From positions 3,038,001-3,102,000 of the forward strand of contig AP017375.1 in assembly GCA_002355455.1 (NCBI GenBank): a DNA stretch of 64,000 nucleotides, written 5' to 3'. Positions within the stretch are counted from its first letter, which is position 1, and each line of letters opens with the position of its first letter. The stretch is from Stanieria sp. NIES-3757. GTDB taxonomy: Bacteria; Cyanobacteriota; Cyanobacteriia; Cyanobacteriales; Xenococcaceae. Of this stretch, positions 10,113-18,640 are shown piece by piece. The notes beneath the pieces are model-generated. The model was not told where the DNA came from, searched no databases, and worked only from the letters and a program-made list of their open reading frames with translations. Both the position numbers and the translations under genes were made by a program.

Positions 10113-10958
10113 ATGCCTCTGATCGATATTCGTGGTGTAGAGCATTATTACGAATGGATTCATCAAGGAAACTTGGGTACCAAACCAGTCATGGTGTTTA
10201 TTCATGGTTGGGGAGGATCGGCAAGATATTGGCGGGATATTGCTACCGCCTTATCGGATCGATTTGATTGTTTGCTTTACGATTTGCGTGGTTTTGGACG
10301 TTCTCTTTTACCTTCTATTCCTGTAGATGTGAGTTATGAGTTAGAGGAATATGGGGAAGATTTAGCTATTTTATTAGCTTCTTTGGGCTTGGATGAAGTA
10401 TTTATTCATGCTCATTCAATGGGTGCTTCTGTCGCAACATTATTTATCAATCGCTACAGTGAGAAAGTTAAACAAGCTATTTTGACTTGTAACGGAATTT
10501 TTGAATACGATGAGAAAGCATTTGCTGCTTTTTATAAGTTTGGTGGTTATGTAGTTAAGTTTCGCTACAAATGGTTTTTAAATATTCCCTTTGCCGACAG
10601 AATGTTTATGGCAAGGTTTTTAGCTCGTGCGATCGCGCCTGAAGAAAGGCGTGCTTTTTTAGAAGATTATTTAATGGCAGATTATCAAGCAGCGTTGAAT
10701 ACTATTTTTACTTGTGTCAGTAAAAAAGCTGTAGAAATAATGCCTCAAGAGTTTGCTAAAATTTCAGTACCGACTTTGATGATTTCTGGTGAGAAAGATA
10801 TTATTATTCCTGCGGTAATGGGAAAGCAAGCAGCAGCATTGAATGACAAGATTGAATATGTGGAGATTGCTAATACGGCGCATTTTCCTATGTTGGAGGA
10901 TCGGGAGAGTTATTTGCAAGTAGTGAACGAGTTTTTAAGAGTTGAAAGTGTAGTTTGA
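10113..10958 (+). CDS. Alpha/beta hydrolase
   Basis: 281 residues with the alpha/beta-hydrolase fold. The oxyanion segment is VFIHGWGGSARYW, the nucleophile elbow is AHSMGAS with Ser102 (Ala in place of the first Gly of GxSxG), the acid is Asp229 in GEKDIIIP and the base is His257 in NTAHFPMLED. A cap domain spans about 125-200. The substrate is not predictable; esterase, lactonase or haloalkane-type roles are possible. It stands alone after a 211-base spacer made of degenerate GTAATA-like direct repeats. Confidence 0.85.
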   Translation: MPLIDIRGVEHYYEWIHQGNLGTKPVMVFIHGWGGSARYWRDIATALSDRFDCLLYDLRGFGRSLLPSIPVDVSYELEEYGEDLAILLASLGLDEVFIHAHSMGASVATLFINRYSEKVKQAILTCNGIFEYDEKAFAAFYKFGGYVVKFRYKWFLNIPFADRMFMARFLARAIAPEERRAFLEDYLMADYQAALNTIFTCVSKKAVEIMPQEFAKISVPTLMISGEKDIIIPAVMGKQAAALNDKIEYVEIANTAHFPMLEDRESYLQVVNEFLRVESVV

Positions 10959-10991
10959 TTTCACGCAGAGGCACAGAGGCACAGAGAGAAA

Positions 10992-11417
10992 ATGCTTTAC
11001 GATCAAGATTTTTATGCCTGGACAATTGCCACAGCTAAAGCTTTAAGGGAACGGGATTTAATTAATCTAGATTGGGATAATCTAATTGAGGAGATTGAGA
11101 GTTTGGGGAGGCAGGAAAAAAGAGAGCTAGTTAATCGTTTAATTATTTTAGTGATGCATTTATTGAAATGGCAGTATCAGCCTAATAAACGCTCGCGTAG
11201 TTGGGAGTTAACTATTAAAATTCAACGACTTGATGTGGAAAATTTGCTCTCAGATAATCCTAGTCTTAAACCTTATCTAAAAGAAGCAATTTCGTCTGGT
11301 TACAATAAAGCAGTTTTGAAAGCAGCGCAAGAAACTGGATTGGCAAGTGAAGTTTTTCCTTCTGTTTGTCCTTACTCTTGGGAAGAGTTAACAGATACTA
11401 ATTTTTTACCTAGTTAA
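10992..11417 (+). CDS. DUF29 family protein
   Basis: 141 residues matching the cyanobacterial DUF29 pattern: LYDQDFYAWT at the N-terminus, NLIEEIESLG, then LLKWQYQPNKRSRSW and a C-terminal FPSVCPYSWEEL. Function is unknown; the family is greatly expanded in cyanobacteria and often found near toxin-antitoxin or mobile DNA. It begins just after a short repetitive tract (10962-10990, repeated AGAGGCAC) and is convergent with another DUF29 gene 3 bases away. Confidence 0.85.
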   Translation: MLYDQDFYAWTIATAKALRERDLINLDWDNLIEEIESLGRQEKRELVNRLIILVMHLLKWQYQPNKRSRSWELTIKIQRLDVENLLSDNPSLKPYLKEAISSGYNKAVLKAAQETGLASEVFPSVCPYSWEELTDTNFLPS

Positions 11418-11420
11418 TTG

Positions 11421-11885
11421 TTAGCAATTTTCATCAGGCAAATAACCATGCTCAAGAGTATTTTCAGGATTAAATGGACATTGTTGAGGAAAATGTTTTT
11501 CAGGTAGTCCAGTTTCAGCAGAAGCTAATTCAATTGCATCCTGGTAACATTCATTAAAAACTTCATCAAAATAACGTTTTAAAGAGGGACTAATCTTGAA
11601 AGATTTTAGTATTCTTTTACGATGTTCTACTATAGTATATTTCCAACTATTACTTCTTTTATCTGGTTGATATTTCCATTTCAACAGGTGCATTAACAAA
11701 ATTCTTAAATTACTTAAGAGTGCTGATTTTTGACTGTTCCCCATATCCTCGATTTCTTCAATGAGGTTAGTTATGTCTAGTTCTGTCAATTTTCCTTCTC
11801 TAAGTTGATTGAGAGTTGCTTCAATCCATAACAAATAATCTTGTTCGTATAAGCTAGCAGTTGTGTTTGGTAATAGAGTAGTCAT
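11421..11885 (-). CDS. DUF29 family protein (second copy, convergent)
   Basis: 154 residues with the same signatures as the gene at 10992: LYEQDYLLWIEATL, NLIEEIEDMGNSQK, LLKWKYQPDKRSNSWKYTI and FPQQCPFNPE. The two copies are clearly diverged, so this is an old paralogue pair rather than a recent duplication. It lies tail to tail with the first copy, so antisense overlap of the 3' ends is likely. Function is unknown. Confidence 0.85.
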   Translation of the reverse strand: MTTLLPNTTASLYEQDYLLWIEATLNQLREGKLTELDITNLIEEIEDMGNSQKSALLSNLRILLMHLLKWKYQPDKRSNSWKYTIVEHRKRILKSFKISPSLKRYFDEVFNECYQDAIELASAETGLPEKHFPQQCPFNPENTLEHGYLPDENC

Positions 11886-11903
11886 CTTTTTAACATAAAT
11901 TTA

Positions 11904-12131
11904 ATGTTTGTTTTTTTGAATAAGCTATTACAGTTTATTGTACAAATCCTTCAAGCGATCGCCTATACAGTGGATAAGATCATAATAAATCTAAAGCAAT
12001 TAGTACGGCAACAGGATTCATTAAGTAGTAAAGCTATTCTGCAACCAACTAGCTTATGGCAATTTGTGCTTTCTTTGGCTAGTTTTGTAGGTGGCTATCA
12101 ATTATTTACTACAGGTAGATTGAATATTTAA
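11904..12131 (+). CDS. Small hypothetical protein with two hydrophobic segments
   Basis: 75 residues beginning MFVFLNKLLQFIVQILQAIA, an amphipathic or membrane-inserting helix, with a second hydrophobic stretch (LWQFVLSLASFVGGYQLF) near the C-terminus. No family is recognised. There is no good ribosome binding site, so translation is uncertain. It is divergent from the DUF29 gene, with 18 bases between starts. Confidence 0.4.
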   Translation: MFVFLNKLLQFIVQILQAIAYTVDKIIINLKQLVRQQDSLSSKAILQPTSLWQFVLSLASFVGGYQLFTTGRLNI

Positions 12132-12228
12132 AAAGCATAGATGCGATCGCACTTTTCAACTATTGGTTGTATTTTTATTGATTATTGGGGAAAAATCAAA
12201 TTAGATAATCAATTACTTTTTAAATCAC

Positions 12229-14319
12229 TTGAGTTTACAAAAGCTGAATATTCAAGATCATTATCGAAGCGATCACAATAATATTATTGATGATTTTTAT
12301 ATTCCTTGTTTATCACAAACAACTTTATACAGTCGGGCTGTAGGTTATTTTTCTAGTACCTCAATAATTACAGTTTCTCAAGGACTTGCTGGTTTAATTA
12401 ATGCTAGTGGCAAAATGCGTTTAGTAGCATCGCCTTATCTTTCTTCAGAGGATATTGAGGCAATTAATAATGGTTTAAAACAAAGAGAAGCGGTAATTAA
12501 TCGGGTAATTTTACAAGAATTTGAATCAGTCGCTGACGATAGATTAGCTTGTTTATCTTGGTTATTAAGTCAGGGCGTACTAGATATTAAATTAGCAGTA
12601 GCTAAAAATTTTAATGACCCAAGATTATATCATGAAAAAATCGGTATTTTAAACGATAAAGATAATAATCAAATTGCTTTTACAGGTTCTATTAATGAAA
12701 CGAGATCGGGACTGGTCTATAATTTTGAAAATATTGAAGTGTTTTGTTCTTGGCGAGAAGAAGATAAAAAAAGAGTTCAACGTATAGCAAGTGATTTTGA
12801 AAAGCTATGGGAAAATAAAACTCGTAATGTGGAAATAATGAGTTTTCCTGAAGCAGCTACTCGTAAGTTATTACAATATTGTCCAGATACTAAACCAACG
12901 GTAAATTATTCAAATAAACCAAAACAAAAATCTTTTACTGTCGCAGAAAAAAGCAAAAATTATCAGATCGATAATGAGAATAGTTTAGATAACAAACAAT
13001 CAATTCGTGGTCTAGATATCAACTTAAGATCGTATCAAGAACAAGCATTAATTAATTTCAAAAATGCTAATAATCAAGGTATTTTAGCAATGGCTACTGG
13101 TGCAGGTAAAACTATTACTGCCTTAGCTAGTGCTAGTAGTATAGAAGATTTAGATTTAATTATTGTTGTTGTTCCTCCAAATAAAAATTTAGTTGAACAA
13201 TGGATGGATGAATTAGATAAACTTACTGACTTTTATTATCCCATTGCAGCAATAGAAAAATCTGAAATTTGGAGAAATATTTTATATAGGAAATTACGTC
13301 TAATTCACGGCAATGTACAAACAGTGAAAAGACTGCCGACTGTTTTAGTGGGTACTTATAGCGGTTTATCTAAGTCAACAGTAGCAGAACTGATCGAAGA
13401 TGCTGGAGGTTTACCCGAAAAATCTTTAATTATTGCCGACGAAGTACACACCGCAGGGGCAAAAGAATATCGCAGAATATTGAGAAATGATTTTACTTAT
13501 CGCTTGGGTTTATCTGCTACCCCCATACGTCCCTATGATGAAGAAGGAACGGAATTTGTTTTAGATTATTTTGGCGGTATTGTTTATGAGTTAGGGTTAG
13601 AACAAGCTATTAATTTAGATATACTTTGCCAATACAAATATTATGTCTATGTTGTTACTCTAACTGATGCAGAAAATGAAGAGTATCAAAAATTAACTAA
13701 GAAAATTGCTAAATCATTTAAGAGTGGTAAAAGTAAAGCCAGTGAAACTATAAAAAGTTTGACTAGAAAGCGATCGCGTATTATTAAATCTGCTAGTGAT
13801 AAAATTAATATTCTCAGTCAAATTATTCAAGACCATCCTCTAAAAAAAGGCATGGTTTATTGTGCTGATATCAACCAAGCAGACATAGTATGTCATCGAC
13901 TATCCCAACAAGGAATGATAGTTGCCCGCTTTACTTCTGAAGAAGATAAACAACGCCCTCAAATATTAAATGATTTTAGTCAAGGTCGTCTTGATGCTTT
14001 AATAGCCGTAAAGTGTCTTGACGAGGGCGTAAACATACCTGCTGCCCAAGAAGCGATAATTTTAGCCAGCGATACCTCAGAACGACAATTTATCCAACGT
14101 CGAGGCAGAATTTTAAGAAAAACACCAGGAAAAGAAACAGCTATTTTGATTGATATACTTGTAGTACCACCAATAGGAGATGAACGAGTAAAATTAATTA
14201 CATCTGAAGTTAAAAGAATTAAACATTTTGCCAAAACTGCTAGCAATAGAGCCTCAGTTATTACTAAGCTAGGAAATGAATTATCTCATTATGGAATTAC
14301 TTACTCTGATTTAATTTAA
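12229..14319 (+). CDS. PLD-nuclease/DEAD-box helicase fusion, probable phosphorothioation-system restriction enzyme
   Basis: 696 residues starting with TTG, the only plausible start after the upstream in-frame stop. Residues 1-200 form a phospholipase-D-like nuclease half-site: HxK at His135/Lys137, Asp143 and GSIN at 153-156. Residues 265-690 are a superfamily 2 helicase with Walker A MATGAGKT (288-295), DEVH at 404-407 and motif VI QFIQRRGRILRK. This layout fits the helicase-nuclease found beside dnd genes and thought to be a restriction component. A 53-aa gene and an SMC-like ATPase follow within 200 bases. Cleavage activity and dependence on phosphorothioate are inferred. Confidence 0.8.
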   Translation: MSLQKLNIQDHYRSDHNNIIDDFYIPCLSQTTLYSRAVGYFSSTSIITVSQGLAGLINASGKMRLVASPYLSSEDIEAINNGLKQREAVINRVILQEFESVADDRLACLSWLLSQGVLDIKLAVAKNFNDPRLYHEKIGILNDKDNNQIAFTGSINETRSGLVYNFENIEVFCSWREEDKKRVQRIASDFEKLWENKTRNVEIMSFPEAATRKLLQYCPDTKPTVNYSNKPKQKSFTVAEKSKNYQIDNENSLDNKQSIRGLDINLRSYQEQALINFKNANNQGILAMATGAGKTITALASASSIEDLDLIIVVVPPNKNLVEQWMDELDKLTDFYYPIAAIEKSEIWRNILYRKLRLIHGNVQTVKRLPTVLVGTYSGLSKSTVAELIEDAGGLPEKSLIIADEVHTAGAKEYRRILRNDFTYRLGLSATPIRPYDEEGTEFVLDYFGGIVYELGLEQAINLDILCQYKYYVYVVTLTDAENEEYQKLTKKIAKSFKSGKSKASETIKSLTRKRSRIIKSASDKINILSQIIQDHPLKKGMVYCADINQADIVCHRLSQQGMIVARFTSEEDKQRPQILNDFSQGRLDALIAVKCLDEGVNIPAAQEAIILASDTSERQFIQRRGRILRKTPGKETAILIDILVVPPIGDERVKLITSEVKRIKHFAKTASNRASVITKLGNELSHYGITYSDLI

Positions 14320-14338
14320 CTGTTTTAAAAAGTTACAT

Positions 14339-14500
14339 ATGGAAGAAAAGATCAAAGAACTGGCTAAAAAACATAACATTCCTACATTCTTACTAAAAGA
14401 AGTAATCCAGATGGAAAAGGAAAAGGTTGTTTTGAAAAATCGTCAGTTAGTTCCCAAAATAGTTCAATTGATTGAAAAATACTCTGAAGGATTAAGTTAA
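14339..14500 (+). CDS. DNA-modification-associated small protein (53 aa)
   Basis: An ATG at 14339 opens a 53-residue frame starting MEEKIKELAKKHNIPTFLLK and ending IEKYSEGLS. It is highly charged and helical. It sits 19 bases after the helicase gene and 16 bases before the SMC-like ATPase on the same strand, and it resembles the small proteins found next to DNA-modification operons of the Dnd type. The conserved-looking segment EKVVLKNRQLVPKIVQLIEK and its operon position make a real gene likely. Its molecular role is unknown. Confidence 0.7.
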   Translation: MEEKIKELAKKHNIPTFLLKEVIQMEKEKVVLKNRQLVPKIVQLIEKYSEGLS

Positions 14501-14516
14501 TTGAGGATGGAATTAG

Positions 14517-16487
14517 GTGACGCTACAAATTAAAAAAATCCATCTACAAAATTGGAAATGCTACGAAAACCAAGTTATTGAATTTGATTTAAACACAGAT
14601 AAAAATATTTGGGTTATCTGGGGATTAAATGGCTATGGTAAAACTTCTATTTTAGAAGCAGTTTTATGGTGCCTTTATGGTAACGAAGTAATCTCGCCTC
14701 AGAAATTAATCAAAGCTGCAATCGATACGCAAAAAGAATCAGAGGAAAAACAGGGTTACTTTTATTTTCCTAATGTTAAAACAAATCCTGAATTGGAACT
14801 ATCGGTAAGCATAACGCTACAGAAAGAAGACAAAACTTATATTATCAGTCGAACAGCAAAAAGAGTCAAAAAAGGAAGCACTTTCTATGCTGAAGTATTA
14901 GAAGCTTCTTTTAACTTCAACGGTAAACTTCAAATTGATTCGCGAGAACGTATAGATTTGCTTTTACCTAGTTCGTGTAGAGAATTCTTTTTCTTTGATG
15001 GTGAAAAAATCAAAGAGTACTCTAACATTACTCAAACGACAGAAACTCGTAAAGCAATAGAAAGTATTTTGGGGATTCCTGAAATTGTGAATCTTAAAAA
15101 AGATACTGAGAACGCAGTTAAAAAGGTTGAAGAAAAAATTAACCAGGCTAAGTCTAATGATCGAAAATTGCAAGATATCAATACTAAGTTATTTCAGCTA
15201 ACCCATGAAATTGCTACTAGAAAAGATCGACTACAGACAGCAATTGAAGAATACACTCAAGGGCAGAAAATACTTGATGATATAAAAGAAAGGGCTAGTC
15301 AGGTAAAAGAATTTCGAGATAAATTAAATAAAATCCAAGAATTAAATATTGAACAACAAAGATTAAGAGAACAAGTTGAAAAAGCTGATAAAGATATCGC
15401 TAGAGTTCTAGAAAATGCTTCTATTCCCATGATGCGGAAATTTGTCAAGGAAATGGCAGATGATTTACAAACTAAAACTTTAACTAATACTAGAATCTCT
15501 ATATCAGTTAATCAATTAAGAGAATTGCTTCAAGCCGATACTTGTGTCTGTGGCAACTGTATTGGCGAAAAAGAATATAATTTTATCTCTCAACAATTGA
15601 AAAATATTGAAGAGGCAGGAATCATAACAGAAGAAAATTCTCGTATTGAAAGTTTGCGTATTGATTTAAACAGAATTTCTCAGTATCAAGTTCCAGACTT
15701 AGATAAACTTCTATTAGAACGAGATCGCCTTGAAGATGATATTGAAGAAATTAACCAAGTAACAGAAAACTTAAAAAAAGATACCCAAGGATTATCTGAA
15801 ACAGAAGCTAATGAAATTTGGCGTAAAGTCGGTCAGCAAGAAGAATTTCTAAAGGAAACAGAACGAAAAATTGAACGTTTGCGTCATGAAATAGAATCTT
15901 TGGAAAAGCAGCAAGATGAACGAAAAAGGCAAAAAGGAGAATTGTTAAATAGCGATCGCGAAATGTCGATGCTAAATAAACAATATCAATTAGCCCAAGG
16001 ACTTAATGAAGCAGCAAAGGATTTAATTGATTGGTATTCGGAAAACTGCCAGCAAACTATAGAAGATCATACTTCTCGCCTTCATAGTTTAGTTACTAAC
16101 AAACCAGATAAGTATGATGGGGTAGTTCTTAGAAACGGCTACAACCTTAGAATTAGACAAACTAACGGTGATATTGTGAACCCTTCAACAATCAGTGAGG
16201 GGGAAAAAGAAGCTTTAGTATTTGCTTTCATTGCAGGGTTAAATTTAGCTTCTGGTAAAGCAGCCCCTTTGATGATGGATACCCCTTTTGGTAAACTTGA
16301 CGGAATTCATCAAGAAAATATAGTTAAGTCTTTGCCTCAGATACCATCTCAAGTGATATTGTTAGCAACAGATAGGGATTTACCCGACCATCTTTTAAAT
16401 CAGTTAAAACCCAATATCGCCCAAATACATAAAATTAAGTTATTGGAAGGAACAAAAGATGGTTCTGTTGTTGAGGTTGAGGAATGA
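14517..16487 (+). CDS. SMC/Rad50-like AAA ATPase, DndD-type, with zinc-hook-like cysteines
   Basis: 656 residues from a GTG start preceded by GAGGATGG. Walker A is GLNGYGKT (36-43), the ABC signature-like segment is ISEGEKEALVFAF near 560 and Walker B is LMMDTPFGKLD near 585. Long coiled coils fill 190-330 and 370-510, separated by a CxCxxC cluster (Cys343, Cys345, Cys348) that resembles a Rad50 zinc hook. This is the DndD architecture, but the N-terminus differs from the second DndD-like protein at 19611. The stop overlaps the next start (ATGA), so translation is coupled. The likely role is an ATPase acting on DNA in modification or target sensing. Confidence 0.8.
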   Translation: MTLQIKKIHLQNWKCYENQVIEFDLNTDKNIWVIWGLNGYGKTSILEAVLWCLYGNEVISPQKLIKAAIDTQKESEEKQGYFYFPNVKTNPELELSVSITLQKEDKTYIISRTAKRVKKGSTFYAEVLEASFNFNGKLQIDSRERIDLLLPSSCREFFFFDGEKIKEYSNITQTTETRKAIESILGIPEIVNLKKDTENAVKKVEEKINQAKSNDRKLQDINTKLFQLTHEIATRKDRLQTAIEEYTQGQKILDDIKERASQVKEFRDKLNKIQELNIEQQRLREQVEKADKDIARVLENASIPMMRKFVKEMADDLQTKTLTNTRISISVNQLRELLQADTCVCGNCIGEKEYNFISQQLKNIEEAGIITEENSRIESLRIDLNRISQYQVPDLDKLLLERDRLEDDIEEINQVTENLKKDTQGLSETEANEIWRKVGQQEEFLKETERKIERLRHEIESLEKQQDERKRQKGELLNSDREMSMLNKQYQLAQGLNEAAKDLIDWYSENCQQTIEDHTSRLHSLVTNKPDKYDGVVLRNGYNLRIRQTNGDIVNPSTISEGEKEALVFAFIAGLNLASGKAAPLMMDTPFGKLDGIHQENIVKSLPQIPSQVILLATDRDLPDHLLNQLKPNIAQIHKIKLLEGTKDGSVVEVEE

Positions 16488-16891
16488 AACGCATAGAAAT
16501 AACTCAAAAATTTGTGGCTACATCTGAAGCTAAAGGTTATTTGGATTATCTCAAGAAAAAACAGATATTTAAACGGGCAATTGATGCTTACGCTTTTGCT
16601 GCGACTTACGCCATGAAGCAAAATGCAGCTATCTCTCAACCTCTAACAAGTAGGTCTAATAGTTTGGCAGAAGTATTTCGCCTTGATGAAGATGTTCGCC
16701 TAGCTTTAGAAGCAGGAGTTCATGTCATTCGTAAACGCAACAGTCAACCAGAACCAAAAGATAGTGCTGAAGTATTAGAAATAGTGACAAAATATGCAGA
16801 AGTAGGTATTCAATTATTACAGAAAAAGTGGCAGGATAAAACCTCTGCATCTCAAATTCAAAAAGATATCTGGCAAATAATCAACGAATAA
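16484..16891 (+). CDS. Dnd-associated small protein, in the DndE position
   Basis: 135 residues, overlapping the SMC-like gene by four bases (ATGA). Readable segments are FVATSEAKGYLDYLKKKQIF, DAYAFAATYAMKQ and AEVGIQLLQKKW. It may be annotated as DndE by position, but it lacks the usual DndE opening as I know it and resembles instead the dnd-associated accessory family whose members carry an ADVLAFAAALG-like motif. The protein is basic and mostly helical, which suits DNA binding. Coupling to the ATPase suggests the two form a complex. Family assignment is uncertain. Confidence 0.6.
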   Translation: MKRIEITQKFVATSEAKGYLDYLKKKQIFKRAIDAYAFAATYAMKQNAAISQPLTSRSNSLAEVFRLDEDVRLALEAGVHVIRKRNSQPEPKDSAEVLEIVTKYAEVGIQLLQKKWQDKTSASQIQKDIWQIINE

Positions 16892-16915
16892 TCTAGATTT
16901 TGATAAATCTTAATA

Positions 16916-18529
16916 ATGAAAACAAAATCAAAAGTAGAACAACCAGAATTAACTAAGCGTACTACTGAAGACTTGATTGAAGACATAGACTCTTTAACAC
17001 AAGAAATAAAAGAGTTGTATTGTCAAGATGATGTTCCATTTGTTGTAGGCTGGAGTGGAGGAAAAGATAGTACTTGTGTACTGCAAATAATCTGGAATGC
17101 GATCGCTTCTTTACCAGTAAAAAAACGAACTAAAACAATTCACGTTATTACTAACGATACCTTGGTTGAAAATCCAATAGTTACAGCTTGGGTAAATAAA
17201 TCTCTAGAACGCATGGAAATAGCTGCCCAACAGCAAAAAATGCCAATTCAACCGCATTTAACTACTCCAGAAGTAAAAGATAGATTCTGGGTTTGCTTAA
17301 TAGGTAAAGGATATCCAGCCCCTCGAAATAGATTTCGATGGTGTACTGATCGTCTTAAAATTCAACCCGCAGACTCATTTATTCGTAACATTATTAGAAA
17401 AAGCGGTGAAGTAATATTGGTTTTAGGAACTCGTAAAGCAGAAAGTGCTAAACGGGCAGCAAATATGGAAAAGCACAGACAGTGGCGAATTCGCGATCGC
17501 TTAAATGCAAATCCTAGTCGTCCTAATTCGTTAATTTATCTTCCTATCGAAGATTGGCGTACTGATGAAGTCTGGATGTATCTAATGCAATGGGAAAATC
17601 CTTGGGGAGGAAATAACAAAGACTTATTTGCCATGTATCGCGGTGCGACTGCCGATAATGAATGTCCTCTAGTGGTTGATACTTCCACTCCTAGTTGTGG
17701 TGATTCTCGCTTTGGTTGTTGGGTATGTACGATGGTAAGTAAAGATAAATCGATGGAGGCGATGATTCAAAACGATGAAGAGAAGGAATGGTTGCAGCCT
17801 CTACTAGATATACGGAATGAACTTGATATTCAAGATGATAGAGAGAAAAGAGATTTTCGCCGTATTTATGGAAGAGTAGAACTATTTGAACGAAACAAAG
17901 AAGGAAAAACTTCCATTGAACCGATTCCGGGACCATATACTAAAAAATGGCGTGAATATTGGTTGAGAAAAGTATTGGAAGCACAAGTGCAGGTACGACA
18001 AACTGCACCAGAAGAATATCTGGATCTTACTTTAATTACTTCTGAAGAATTGAGTGAAATTAGGCGCATTTGGTTGGAAGAAAAGCACGAGTTTGATGAT
18101 AGCTTACCTCGCATTTATGAAGAAGTGACAGGAGAAACTTTTGTGGATGTACGAGTTGGTGCCGATGAGAAATTATTGGGTGGTGATGAATGGGAAATTT
18201 TAGAAGAAATTTGTGATGATGAAATGCACTTGGAATTAATGTCAAAATTATTGGATACAGAAAGACAATTTTATACTAAGTCTCGTCGGGTTGGTATTTA
18301 TGAAAAGTTAGAAAAATGTTTTGAAAGTAGTTCTAGAAGAAAAGAAGACGCGATAGAAAATGCCCATCAAAAACGAGATTTAAAAAACGCTGCCCTTGAA
18401 GGAAAAGTGGAAGAAGTGAGGGAAAAAATTAAGGAATTGACCAATAAAAAGCAATTATCAAAAGAAAAATCCGAAACAGTAAAAGCAACTTGGGGAGATA
18501 TTAAGTTTGCTAGTAAACCAGATAACTAA
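16916..18529 (+). CDS. dndC: DNA phosphorothioation sulfurtransferase DndC
   Basis: 537 residues. The PAPS-reductase/PP-loop motif SGGKDS is at 47-52 in VVGWSGGKDSTCV. Cysteines placed for a 4Fe-4S cluster are Cys143 (RFRWCTDR) and Cys261, Cys268 and Cys271 (CGDSRFGCWVC). DndC activates DNA with ATP and transfers sulfur from a cysteine desulfurase (DndA or an IscS) to the backbone. No desulfurase gene is in the window. The last 100 residues are a charged helical tail. The gene follows the small Dnd-associated gene by 24 bases. Confidence 0.9.
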   Translation: MKTKSKVEQPELTKRTTEDLIEDIDSLTQEIKELYCQDDVPFVVGWSGGKDSTCVLQIIWNAIASLPVKKRTKTIHVITNDTLVENPIVTAWVNKSLERMEIAAQQQKMPIQPHLTTPEVKDRFWVCLIGKGYPAPRNRFRWCTDRLKIQPADSFIRNIIRKSGEVILVLGTRKAESAKRAANMEKHRQWRIRDRLNANPSRPNSLIYLPIEDWRTDEVWMYLMQWENPWGGNNKDLFAMYRGATADNECPLVVDTSTPSCGDSRFGCWVCTMVSKDKSMEAMIQNDEEKEWLQPLLDIRNELDIQDDREKRDFRRIYGRVELFERNKEGKTSIEPIPGPYTKKWREYWLRKVLEAQVQVRQTAPEEYLDLTLITSEELSEIRRIWLEEKHEFDDSLPRIYEEVTGETFVDVRVGADEKLLGGDEWEILEEICDDEMHLELMSKLLDTERQFYTKSRRVGIYEKLEKCFESSSRRKEDAIENAHQKRDLKNAALEGKVEEVREKIKELTNKKQLSKEKSETVKATWGDIKFASKPDN

Positions 18530-18640
18530 AATTAAAAGTTTGCTTGATTAATTTCAATCTGGAATTTTATCGCAATTCTATACTAATCCATAACTCCATC
18601 TGTGTTTATCCGTGTTTATCTGCGGATAATATTTGGTTCA

